NCBI GenBank assembly: GCA_025457805.1
Contig: JALOTR010000078.1
Coordinates: 1 to 8,822, forward strand
DNA from: Akkermansiaceae bacterium
GTDB taxonomy: Bacteria; Verrucomicrobiota; Verrucomicrobiia; Verrucomicrobiales; Akkermansiaceae
Direction: 5' to 3'
DNA length: 8,822 nucleotides
Below the pieces are notes generated by a model. It did not search any database. It saw only the letters and a program-made list of their open reading frames with translations, and was not told where the DNA came from. Both the position numbers and the translations under genes were made by a program. Position 1 is the stretch's first letter; each line of letters starts with the position of its first letter. This document shows positions 1-6,234 of this stretch, in pieces.

Positions 1-1
1 G

Positions 2-394
2 CGGCACTGGGCAGGACGGGTTTCGAGGGAGTATCGGATGCTTTTGTTAGAGGAAGGCGAGGAGAAGACGCGCGAGGTGGTGAATGAGCAGGGCGAGCGT
101 GTGGTGGAAGTGGTGAAGAAGGGGATGAAAACAGAGCAGGTGGTCGCCGAGCAGGATCGGCTGGCGGCAGGCAAGGATGTGGCCTTGCAGCAAATGTTGA
201 GGTGGAAGGTGAGATATTTCACCGATGGGGCGGCGGTGGGCAGCCAGGGCTTTGTGAATGATTTGTTTGAGCGTTGTCGCGACCGCTTCGGAGCGAAGCG
301 CAAGAGCGGTGCGCGGAAGATGCGAGGACGGGCAGGAGCAGCTGCGGATCTGATATGGACCGCGCGGGATCTGCGGAAGGGGATTGAGGCATAG
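2..394 (+). CDS. REP-associated tyrosine transposase (Y1/HUH), C-terminal part, cut by window edge
   Basis: The reading frame is open to the left edge of the window, so the gene starts outside it; the ATG at 38 is internal, preceded in frame by residues ending in SREYR. The visible roughly 130 residues match, from memory, the C-terminal region of a REP-associated transposase family (COG1943, Y1_Tnp) common in Verrucomicrobiota. The recognisable part is the stretch around VRYFTDGAAVGSQGFV, a basic segment containing RDRFGAKRKSGARKMRG, and a final ARDLR. In homologues this region follows the HUH/Tyr nuclease domain, which lies upstream of the window, so catalytic residues cannot be checked. Such proteins nick single-stranded DNA at palindromic REP sequences and are usually single-copy, domesticated relatives of IS200/IS605 transposases. 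Nothing in the visible part is frameshifted. Family assignment is by recalled resemblance only. Confidence 0.72.
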   Translation, partial: RHWAGRVSREYRMLLLEEGEEKTREVVNEQGERVVEVVKKGMKTEQVVAEQDRLAAGKDVALQQMLRWKVRYFTDGAAVGSQGFVNDLFERCRDRFGAKRKSGARKMRGRAGAAADLIWTARDLRKGIEA

Positions 395-768
395 GCATGC
401 CAATGCGTCGGGAGGCTACAAGTAAGCGGGAGGGACGCTTGGGATGACCATGTCGACGTGACTGGCCGGAATGATGTCTTTGGTGATGGAGAATTGCCGG
501 TTGGGAAACGTTCCTATCCTGGAAACCACGCCTTGGGATTTGCAACCTGGGCGTAGAGGGGTAGCTCTAGCCGGGATCGAGCTCGCGACAGGCGAATTTT
601 CAATCCGCGGCTCTGACAATTTGGCCATCGAGTCTTGGACCCCCTGCCCACGAAGGGGGCGGCCTCACCCGCGCTGGCTGGTGCAAGCACAAAGCTTATA
701 AAATGTGTCTTTTATCATCAGAGACGCAACCGAGTTTGGCAGATCTCTATTTTGTGCGTGGGGCGTTT
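395..768. other. Intergenic stretch between transposase end and thioredoxin gene; no supported gene
   Basis: This stretch of about 370 bp lies between the plus-strand transposase and the minus-strand thioredoxin gene, which converge on it. Short open frames occur on both strands (plus 471-701, minus 416-628), but neither shows a recognisable domain, signal peptide or ribosome binding site. Two small dyads are visible. One is ccccct/aggggg at 640-645 and 654-659 with an 8-base loop. The other is an AT-only hairpin, ataaaa/ttttat, at 698-703 and 710-715. Either could contribute to transcription termination of the converging genes, but neither has a run of T characteristic of a strong intrinsic terminator. 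A REP-like palindrome or a decayed transposon end is possible, but I cannot show one. Confidence 0.5.
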
Positions 769-1227
769 TTATTTTGGGGCTCCGTTTTTGGGGAGGAGTT
801 CCTTGAGTTTGGCAATGTAGCCGTTCAATCCGCCTTCGAGTTCGCCGAGGTCTTTGGAGAGTTTTTTGCCTTCGGCATCTAGAACATACATGGTGGGGTA
901 TCCGCCGTTGAGGTAGGTTTTGCGGAGTTCCGCGTTTTGCTTTTTGAGGGGTGCCGGCTGATCCTTCGTTTTGGGGAAGTCGGCCTCCATGAGGATGAAG
1001 TGCTGGCTTGCGAAATCAGTGAACTCCTTTTTGGAAATGACTTCCTTTTCGAGCTTCTTGCACCATCCGCACCAGTCGGACCCGGTCATGTAAATGAGGA
1101 TGGGCTTGTTCTCGGCTTTCGACTTGGCTTTGGCGGCTTCCCAGTCAGCGGTCCACGGGGGATTGGCGGCGAATGCGGAGGCAGCGGTGAAGAGAAGGGC
1201 GGCGATGCTGGAGATGAGGAATTTCAT
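769..1227 (-). CDS. Secreted thioredoxin-like protein, CGWC active site
   Basis: A small (152 aa) extracytoplasmic thioredoxin-fold protein of the thioredoxin_7/DsbD-gamma-like type. The start at 1227 is chosen because it places a typical signal peptide at the N-terminus: MKFLIS, a hydrophobic stretch to about residue 18, and an AFA-A cleavage site near residues 18-21. A longer frame from 1269 would bury that signal. The redox motif WCGWC has cysteines at residues 53 and 56, and the cis-proline of the fold is P111 in GGYPTMYVLD. The mature part contains one thioredoxin domain and nothing else. Its likely role is disulfide reduction or exchange in the periplasm; the partner is unknown. Its upstream neighbour (1327-1785) is a clear paralogue of the same length, but a terminator separates them. 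There is no obvious Shine-Dalgarno sequence before the ATG. Confidence 0.9.
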   Translation of the reverse strand: MKFLISSIAALLFTAASAFAANPPWTADWEAAKAKSKAENKPILIYMTGSDWCGWCKKLEKEVISKKEFTDFASQHFILMEADFPKTKDQPAPLKKQNAELRKTYLNGGYPTMYVLDAEGKKLSKDLGELEGGLNGYIAKLKELLPKNGAPK

Positions 1228-1261
1228 GAGGCGGGTAAGATGAGCGGGGCGGGAACTTATT

Positions 1262-1305
1262 TCAAACAAAACACCCCGCCCAGGAACGCGTCCGGAGCGG
1301 GGTGT
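1262..1305 (-). terminator. Intrinsic terminator between the two thioredoxin paralogues
   Basis: A perfect 9-bp GC-rich inverted repeat (ACACCCCGC at 1271-1279, GCGGGGTGT at 1297-1305) encloses a 17-base loop that can form a small inner GGA/TCC stem. Read on the minus strand, the stem is followed at once by TTTGTTTG (1270-1263), a T-rich tail typical of rho-independent termination. It lies about 22 bp beyond the stop of the CPPC thioredoxin gene ending at 1327 and about 35 bp before the start of the next gene at 1227. It should therefore end transcription of the first and isolate the second. Confidence 0.85.
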
Positions 1306-1326
1306 CTGCTCTACCTGATGCTGAAC

Positions 1327-1785
1327 TCAGTCGAGATCCTTTCTTTCCAGCGCACTGTCGAGGTGCTTGAGAAAATCGTCGGTTTTGGGGAACCTGGACG
1401 CGAAGAAACGGGTGAATTCCTTTCCTTCCGGGGTGAAGAGGACGACGGTGGGAAAGCCTTCGATCTTGTATTTTTCGGCGATCGGTTCGTTTTTCTTCCT
1501 GAGTTCTTCATCGCCTTTGGGCAAATCAATCTCGACGAGAATGAAGTTTTTCGAAGCCGCATCGATGAACTCCTTCTTCGAAAAAACGTTCTTCCGCATG
1601 GCGATGCAGGGCGGGCACCAATCGGAACCGGTAAACTCGACGAGGACGGATTTTTTCTCGGCCTTGGCCTTTTCGAAGGCCTTTTCGAGGTCCGTGGACC
1701 ATCCTTCAAGGGTGGTGGCGAATGCGGATGCGGAGAGTGCGGCCACACCGACGGTGACCGAGGCGAGCCAGGTAATTGCTTTCAT
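1327..1785 (-). CDS. Secreted thioredoxin-like protein, CPPC active site (paralogue)
   Basis: A 152-residue secreted thioredoxin-fold protein. The ATG at 1785 is preferred because it gives a signal peptide: MKAITW, a hydrophobic core to about residue 21, and likely cleavage around ASAFA-T at 19-24. The frame stays open far upstream through the antisense of rdgB, but that extension is not credible. The active site is WCPPC with cysteines at residues 57 and 60, and the cis-proline is P112 in EGFPTVVLF. It shares segments with the downstream paralogue, including TGSDWC, SKKEF and the FILxE block, which points to tandem duplication. The CPPC sequence differs from the paralogue's CGWC and should alter the redox potential. 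A periplasmic thiol-disulfide role is likely; the substrate is unknown. It is divergent from rdgB, with about 72 bp of shared upstream DNA. Confidence 0.9.
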   Translation of the reverse strand: MKAITWLASVTVGVAALSASAFATTLEGWSTDLEKAFEKAKAEKKSVLVEFTGSDWCPPCIAMRKNVFSKKEFIDAASKNFILVEIDLPKGDEELRKKNEPIAEKYKIEGFPTVVLFTPEGKEFTRFFASRFPKTDDFLKHLDSALERKDLD

Positions 1786-1857
1786 CACGGGTGTAAGCGT
1801 TTTGAGTGGGAAGTTTATTCGAAAAACTTGGCCGCTTGGGTGAAATCCGTCTAGCCA

Positions 1858-2472
1858 ATGCCCATGCAAGCCCGCCCGCGCCTGATCGTCGCCACTCGCA
1901 ATGCCCACAAGACTGCGGAAATCCGCTCGATGATCGGGGATCGTTACGAGGTTCTGGACGCCACCCATTTTCCTCAATGTCCGGAAATCGATGAGACCGG
2001 GACCACCTTTCTCGAAAACGCGCGGCTCAAGGCGCTCGGCGTCAGCCGTGTGGTGGAGGGTTGGGTGCTTTCCGATGATTCCGGGCTGGAGGTGGATGCG
2101 CTTGGGGGTGCGCCCGGAGTCTGGTCGTCGAGCTTCGGCGGGGAGGAGGGAAATCACCCGCTCAACAACGCGCGGTTGATCCGGGAAATGGCGGGAAAAT
2201 TCGAGCGCCGCGCCCGATTTCGCTGCACGATGGTGCTCGCACGGAGCGGCGAGGAGGTGGCCCATTTCTCGGGCGTGGTGGAGGGCCGCATCATTGAGGT
2301 GGCGAGGGGTTCGGAAGGATTTGGTTACGATCCCTTGTTCATTCCCGAAGGCTATTCGGAGACATTTTCCGAACTGGGAGAAGAGGTGAAAAACTCGCTT
2401 AGCCACCGTGCGCGGGCCTTGGCTCAGGTCGCGGACTTCCTACGGGACCTTTCGAGAGGCGAGTCAAATTGA
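1858..2472 (+). CDS. rdgB: XTP/dITP pyrophosphatase (RdgB/HAM1 family)
   Basis: This enzyme hydrolyses non-canonical purine nucleoside triphosphates (ITP, dITP, XTP) to monophosphate and pyrophosphate, keeping them out of DNA and RNA; it is cytoplasmic. At 204 aa the length is normal. Family motifs appear in order: TRNAHK at residues 13-18 (TxNxxK phosphate-binding motif), the LENARLKA helix at about 52-59, DDSGLEVDALGG at 73-84, GFGYDPLF at 154-161, and a final KNSLSHR at 178-184 (K..SHR, base and phosphate recognition). The usual YSAR after APG reads WSSS here, a mild departure. Two in-frame ATGs (1858 and 1864) are both possible starts; neither has a clear Shine-Dalgarno sequence, and the first is given. 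It is divergent from the CPPC thioredoxin gene and lies 35 bp upstream of an NlpC/P60 gene. Confidence 0.96.
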   Translation: MPMQARPRLIVATRNAHKTAEIRSMIGDRYEVLDATHFPQCPEIDETGTTFLENARLKALGVSRVVEGWVLSDDSGLEVDALGGAPGVWSSSFGGEEGNHPLNNARLIREMAGKFERRARFRCTMVLARSGEEVAHFSGVVEGRIIEVARGSEGFGYDPLFIPEGYSETFSELGEEVKNSLSHRARALAQVADFLRDLSRGESN

Positions 2473-2495
2473 TTTACTTTCATTGATTTTAAACT
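2469..2495 (+). promoter_or_regulatory. Possible promoter for the NlpC/P60 gene
   Basis: An AT-rich patch stands out against GC-rich surroundings immediately after rdgB. It contains TTGATT at 2469-2474 (resembling a -35 box) and TAAACT at 2490-2495 (4 of 6 bases of the -10 consensus), with a 15-bp spacer that is shorter than ideal. If used, transcription would start only a few bases before the GTG at 2508, giving a very short leader. This is consensus matching by eye only. Confidence 0.3.
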
Positions 2496-2507
2496 ATTTT
2501 GCCGGTC

Positions 2508-3029
2508 GTGAAAAAACTCGCCGCTATCGTCTGTGCCTTGCTTCCGGTTTGTGGAGCGATGGTTTCCTGCTCCAGTCAGGTCAAGGCGCGGAAGCCGGTG
2601 AGTTATCGCTTTGAACACGGTCGCACAGCGCTTCTGAAAGATGGCATTGCCTATGCGCCGAAGCGTGCCCCGGCTGCGGTGAAGCGAGCGATTGCGGCGG
2701 GCAACCGTCTTCAGAGCAAACCTTACAAATGGGGTGGCGGTCACGCGCGGCACAACGATTCCGGCTACGATTGTTCAGGAACCGTTTCCTATGTCCTGCG
2801 CGAATCCGGTCTCCTCAAGGGCAGCATGCCTTCGAGCGGATATTTCAGATACGGCAAAAAAGGCGAGGGTGACTGGATCACAATCTATATCCGCAGTGGG
2901 CATGTGTTCATGACCATCGCGGGCCTCCGCCTTGATACCGGCTGGGGGGCGGATCGATCCGGACCCCGGTGGCATACCCGGACACGGCCGGGAAGAGGCC
3001 ATGTCATGCGCCACCCTCCGGGGCTGTGA
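2508..3029 (+). CDS. NlpC/P60-family peptidoglycan peptidase, predicted lipoprotein
   Basis: Probable cell-wall cysteine peptidase (C40 family) cleaving peptide stems of peptidoglycan, anchored in the envelope. The GTG at 2508 is preferred to the in-frame TTG at 2499 because it gives a neat lipoprotein signal: MKKLAA, a hydrophobic core, and MVSC with the lipidated cysteine at residue 21. M at -3 is less common than L. A linker follows, then the catalytic domain from about residue 62. YKWGGGH lies at 73-79, the catalytic-type cysteine is C89 in GYDCSGTVSYVL, the histidine is H132 in SGHVFM, and a terminal RHPPGL resembles conserved ends of related proteins and may supply the third residue (H169). 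The protein is 173 aa. It lies 35 bp after rdgB in the same direction, without a visible Shine-Dalgarno sequence, and converges with the HAD gene. The exact bond cleaved cannot be told. Confidence 0.85.
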   Translation: MKKLAAIVCALLPVCGAMVSCSSQVKARKPVSYRFEHGRTALLKDGIAYAPKRAPAAVKRAIAAGNRLQSKPYKWGGGHARHNDSGYDCSGTVSYVLRESGLLKGSMPSSGYFRYGKKGEGDWITIYIRSGHVFMTIAGLRLDTGWGADRSGPRWHTRTRPGRGHVMRHPPGL

Positions 3030-3132
3030 TGGCAGGATGTGCCCCCAAAACGGGTGACGTTGTTCAAAGCCTCGCGTCGGCTCGGGTTGAGTGGCCTGCA
3101 CCTCAAGGACAATCAAAGCGCGGCCACGGATT

Positions 3133-3765
3133 TCATTCCACCTCCGCCATCGATCTGAGCACGCGGTCCGCTGCGGAAAAATCGAGGCACTCGGTCACCC
3201 GGTTCGGCACCACCCACACGGACATGCCGGCGGCCTTGGCGGAGATCACCCCATTGAGCGAATCCTCAATGACGAGGCACTGCGATGCTTCGAGAGAAAG
3301 TTGTTTGGCGGCTTCAAGATATAAATCCGGTGCTGGCTTGATGCGCGCTGCATCGCCGCGGCACACGGTGGTTTGGAAATAGCCTGCAAGCCCCAGTCTT
3401 TCCAACCAACCATCCACCCACTGGTGCGAGGAACTGGAAACCACCGCGCAGGGGATTTGGCGGGACTTGAGTTTTTCCAACAGATCCACCACGCCATGCA
3501 TAGGGCCTTCGTGGGCAAGTTCCGCCATGATTTCCTCCTGCCTGCGGGCATCGAGATCATGCCAATCGAAGGCCAAGCCTGTGAGTTCTTCAAGATGCGT
3601 TTTGGGTGACCATGTTGCGAAATCCGTGCCGATGCAGCGGGTGTAGATTTCCAAAGGCAAGGGCTGGCCGTGGGCTCCGAAGGTCCGCTTCCATGCCTGA
3701 TAGATGGCCCACTCGGTATCCACCACCACACCATCAAAATCAAACAACACTGCGGAAAACTCCAT
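3133..3765 (-). CDS. HAD-superfamily hydrolase, beta-phosphoglucomutase-like
   Basis: A cytoplasmic HAD subfamily IA enzyme (210 aa from this start) acting on a phosphorylated small molecule: a phosphatase or a beta-phosphoglucomutase-type mutase. All four HAD motifs are present: FDFDG with nucleophile D9 and acid/base D11, the serine motif VVSSSS at 108-113, lysine K143 in RIKPAPD, and the Mg-binding acids E167/D168 in VIEDSLNG. The alpha-helical cap lies between motifs I and II. Two starts are possible. ATG 3765 sits just after a GGGAAGGG sequence and directly before the first beta strand. ATG 3813 adds 16 residues and overlaps the apbE stop as ATGA, which would suggest translational coupling. 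It is the last gene of the Agl23-like/apbE/HAD operon. The substrate cannot be assigned; a hexose phosphate would suit the neighbouring glycosylation genes, but that is inference. Confidence 0.9.
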   Translation of the reverse strand: MEFSAVLFDFDGVVVDTEWAIYQAWKRTFGAHGQPLPLEIYTRCIGTDFATWSPKTHLEELTGLAFDWHDLDARRQEEIMAELAHEGPMHGVVDLLEKLKSRQIPCAVVSSSSHQWVDGWLERLGLAGYFQTTVCRGDAARIKPAPDLYLEAAKQLSLEASQCLVIEDSLNGVISAKAAGMSVWVVPNRVTECLDFSAADRVLRSMAEVE

Positions 3766-3809
3766 GCCCTTCCCATGCCCTCTGGCCGCCACACGGGCAA
3801 GCCCGGATC

Positions 3810-4661
3810 TCATCGCAGTTGCGACACCACTCCATCGCGTTCGACATAGACCGCGGCGAGTTCATCGATTTGCGTGACAATTTCCGGGAGTTCGCCCGGA
3901 TCGAGCAGCATCAATGCGGTGGACCAAATTTCCGCCATTGCCGCCGTGGAAGCGCTGACCCAGATGCGGGTGCAGGGAGATGCGGGCATGGCTTCATGGC
4001 CAGCAGGGTGGACGATGTGTGCGCCCTGGATGCCGGTGCCTGAGGCGCTGAGCGCGCTGTTTTCCAGATAGATGCGGAGATTCTCTCTGGAGCCAGTCAG
4101 ATCCACCGGCCATGCCTGCGGGCCGAAGGCGAGCATGGAACTCGCCCCCGCGCACAGCAATCCATCCCTCGCGCCCCATGAAACGAGAAGCTGGTGGATT
4201 TCATCGAGCGCGAACCCTTTTCCCAGCCCTCCCAGATCCATCTCGCGTCCGGGTTCCTCGCATGTCACGGCGGGGGTATCCGGATGAATGGTCAAGCGCC
4301 CCATCAGCGGGGGTGGCGGTCCGTCTTCGTTTTCCTTTTGATGTTGGATGCGTCTTCCGAGAGTGATGTCAAACAAGCCGCCCGTGCGGACCAGGGCATC
4401 GAGCCCGAGGAGCAGGCATTGATGACATGACTCGCTGATATATAAAGTCTCTCCCGCCTGCATGCGGTTGATGCGGGAGATATCACTGCCATCGACGAAG
4501 CGGCTGAGGCGGGATTCCAAAAAATCGATACGCTCGAAACATTCGCGGGCCATGCTGCGCGACTCCGCCTCATCCTCACCGCGGATGCGGAGGTGGAAGG
4601 TGGTCTTCATCGCCTCGTGCGAGAAAAACCGGGCGTCGGCCAAAGGTTCCGGAGTTTTCAT
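3810..4661 (-). CDS. apbE: ApbE-like FAD:protein FMN transferase, divergent active site
   Basis: ApbE proteins split FAD and attach FMN covalently to a threonine or serine of target redox proteins. This one is 283 aa from ATG 4661, which lies 4 bp after the stop of the upstream membrane-protein gene; a longer frame from 4721 would overlap that gene. Family landmarks occur in order: MKTTFHLRI (18-26), FLESRLSRF...SDISRINR (47-66), GGLFDITLGRR (94-104), MDLGGLGKGFALDEI (141-155), SALSASGTG...HIVHP (202-219) and AEIWSTAL (243-250). Two departures stand out. The usual glycine-rich GG motif reads AGASS at 171-175, and the acidic metal ligand of the ADxxxT motif is glutamate (E244). No signal peptide or lipobox is visible, so it appears cytoplasmic. 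No flavinylation target gene is present in the window. Activity may therefore be altered. Confidence 0.88.
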   Translation of the reverse strand: MKTPEPLADARFFSHEAMKTTFHLRIRGEDEAESRSMARECFERIDFLESRLSRFVDGSDISRINRMQAGETLYISESCHQCLLLGLDALVRTGGLFDITLGRRIQHQKENEDGPPPPLMGRLTIHPDTPAVTCEEPGREMDLGGLGKGFALDEIHQLLVSWGARDGLLCAGASSMLAFGPQAWPVDLTGSRENLRIYLENSALSASGTGIQGAHIVHPAGHEAMPASPCTRIWVSASTAAMAEIWSTALMLLDPGELPEIVTQIDELAAVYVERDGVVSQLR

Positions 4662-4665
4662 GATC

Positions 4666-6204
4666 TCATTTCGCGCCGGCCTCCATCCATTGTTTCCAAA
4701 CATCGTTGCGCACAAAAACATGCAGCGGCACTCCCGTGCGCAAACCGCGCGGCAATGGCATGTGGCTGTCCTTCAAAAGCTCCGCCACCCCGGCGGTGGT
4801 TTCGGGCAAGGTGAATACCAGTGGCAGCTTGATGATTTCCGGCGCGGGGGATTGCCAATAACCGATTTGATCGAACTGCCGCAGATACCATGGCAGCGGC
4901 CAGTAATCCGATCCCACCACGGCGATGGGTTCGAGTTTGTCACTTCCAGCGTTCGCCCGGAGTTGGCCCAACCACGTTTCCAAAGCCTCGGCATCGCGCC
5001 GCGTGGGGACATAGGCAAAGGGATTCCGTTCATCGGATGCATATCTTCCGATGGCGCGGCGGGATTGTTGAAGCTGGGTGAAGAGCGCTGCGAGTGCGAT
5101 GGCGGAAATGAGAATGCGGATCACAACAGGCCGCTTGGAAACATTCCACAACGCACACCCTGCCAACACACAAACGTGAGCCCAGGGCAAACACGCAAGC
5201 CATGGGGTTTTGTAGGCGATGAGGCTGTAGATCAGCACATGGAACACGCTGGCATAGGCGATGAAGCGGATGGTCTTTTTTCCTTGGCTGCCGGATGGCA
5301 GGAACGTGAATGCATAGGCTGCAAGCGCGAGCATCACCACCGGAGTGCCAAACCACCACACGCCACCGGATTTGAAGGGGACCGCGAAGAGATGAAGATA
5401 ATACCAGAAGGGTTTGTCATGACCCTCCACCGTTTCATAAACAAAATACGTGCGGATGGCATCCACCGCCCCCTGGGGGTGACGCAGTCCGTGGGTATAG
5501 AACAACAAGGACACCAAGGCCGCCACGGCGAAGGAGATCCCGATTGCTTTGCGATGTTCCTGCCATCCTGAGATCCAGTTTTCCCGTGTCAGGAGTTTTC
5601 TGTTTTCCAAAGCAAGGAGTGCTCCCGCCGCCGCCCATGCGATGATGGAAATGGCAAAACTTTCCTTGGTGGCAAACATCAATGCCATCATCAAACCGGT
5701 GAGGCCTGCAACCGGACGTTTGGTGAGAAGCACCAAAGTCATCATCCCGAACAGCACCAACCACATTTCATGGATGAACATCCGGCTGTAGTATATCAAC
5801 AACGGCGAAGTCGCCATCAGAGCGGCGGCCAACAAGACCGGAGCATCTCCCAAGCGCCGCCGCCAGAACAGGGGGACCAGCAACAACAAGCACCCGGCGA
5901 CGGCGGTGCCGGTGCGCAAAGAGCCCTTGCTCATGTCACGCCATCCGGTTTCACCCTGCATGCGGCAAATCGGCATGGCGAGATCCGCTAACAAGGGGCC
6001 GTGATAATGCTTCGGATCGAAGGTGCCGCCTTCTTTTTCCATCCGCTTGGCAGTGATGCGCGCGCCCGTCGCCTCATCGGCATGAAAGGGCCGGCTGGAT
6101 AGATCATCGAAGCGGAGGAATGCTCCGGTCGCGATCACCAGCAACCAGCAAAGGATGGTGATGGCACGCTGCATACGGCCCCGGGATACGATGAAAGAAT
6201 CCAT
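4666..6204 (-). CDS. Agl23-like (TIGR03663) polytopic membrane protein, PMT/GT-C type
   Basis: A 512-residue integral membrane protein that I assign to the TIGR03663 'flippase activity-associated' Agl23 family, related to dolichyl-phosphate-mannose:protein mannosyltransferases (GT39/GT-C). After a first membrane helix (about 14-30) comes the extracytoplasmic loop with RPFHADEA (38-45), carrying the acidic pair D43/E44 typical of this superfamily, then HYHGPLL (66-72). About nine further hydrophobic segments follow between residues 100 and 378, including YYSRMFIHEMW (138-148), ATKES (178-182) and YKTPWL (331-336). The remaining C-terminal 130 residues are soluble and include SDYWPLPWYLR (432-442). 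The likely role is in transfer or translocation of lipid-linked sugar; donor and acceptor are unknown. It heads an operon with apbE and the HAD gene and is divergent from a GT2 gene. A start at the ATG 30 bp inside is also possible. Confidence 0.8.
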   Translation of the reverse strand: MDSFIVSRGRMQRAITILCWLLVIATGAFLRFDDLSSRPFHADEATGARITAKRMEKEGGTFDPKHYHGPLLADLAMPICRMQGETGWRDMSKGSLRTGTAVAGCLLLLVPLFWRRRLGDAPVLLAAALMATSPLLIYYSRMFIHEMWLVLFGMMTLVLLTKRPVAGLTGLMMALMFATKESFAISIIAWAAAGALLALENRKLLTRENWISGWQEHRKAIGISFAVAALVSLLFYTHGLRHPQGAVDAIRTYFVYETVEGHDKPFWYYLHLFAVPFKSGGVWWFGTPVVMLALAAYAFTFLPSGSQGKKTIRFIAYASVFHVLIYSLIAYKTPWLACLPWAHVCVLAGCALWNVSKRPVVIRILISAIALAALFTQLQQSRRAIGRYASDERNPFAYVPTRRDAEALETWLGQLRANAGSDKLEPIAVVGSDYWPLPWYLRQFDQIGYWQSPAPEIIKLPLVFTLPETTAGVAELLKDSHMPLPRGLRTGVPLHVFVRNDVWKQWMEAGAK

Positions 6205-6234
6205 GCAGCGGCAATGTTAAACTGGCCCGCCCGC

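Noticed and set aside
416..701. Short open frames on both strands of the intergenic stretch (minus 416-628, plus 471-701)
   Set aside because: Neither has a ribosome binding site, signal peptide or family motif I can name. They overlap each other, so at most one could be real; evidence is insufficient to call either.
937..1854. Plus-strand open frame of 305 codons running opposite both thioredoxin genes and the terminator
   Set aside because: Its translation is Gly/Glu/Phe-rich without any domain, and it mirrors two well-supported minus-strand genes. It is best explained as an antisense shadow in GC-rich DNA.
1786..1857. Possible divergent promoters between the CPPC thioredoxin gene and rdgB
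   Set aside because: The spacing suits promoters, but I could not find a -35/-10 pair with convincing match and spacing on either strand.
1786..2406. N-terminal extension of the CPPC thioredoxin frame back through rdgB on the minus strand
   Set aside because: It is antisense to clear rdgB motifs, and using it would bury the obvious signal peptide that starts at 1785.
3091..3127. Inverted repeat GTGGCC/GGCCAC between the converging NlpC/P60 and HAD genes
   Set aside because: It is a 6-bp stem with a 25-base loop and no T-run on either strand, too weak to call a terminator.
4462..5571. Plus-strand open frame of 369 codons opposite apbE and the Agl23-like gene
   Set aside because: It has no recognisable domain and its sequence is low in hydrophobic order. 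Both opposite genes show family motifs throughout, so this is a shadow.
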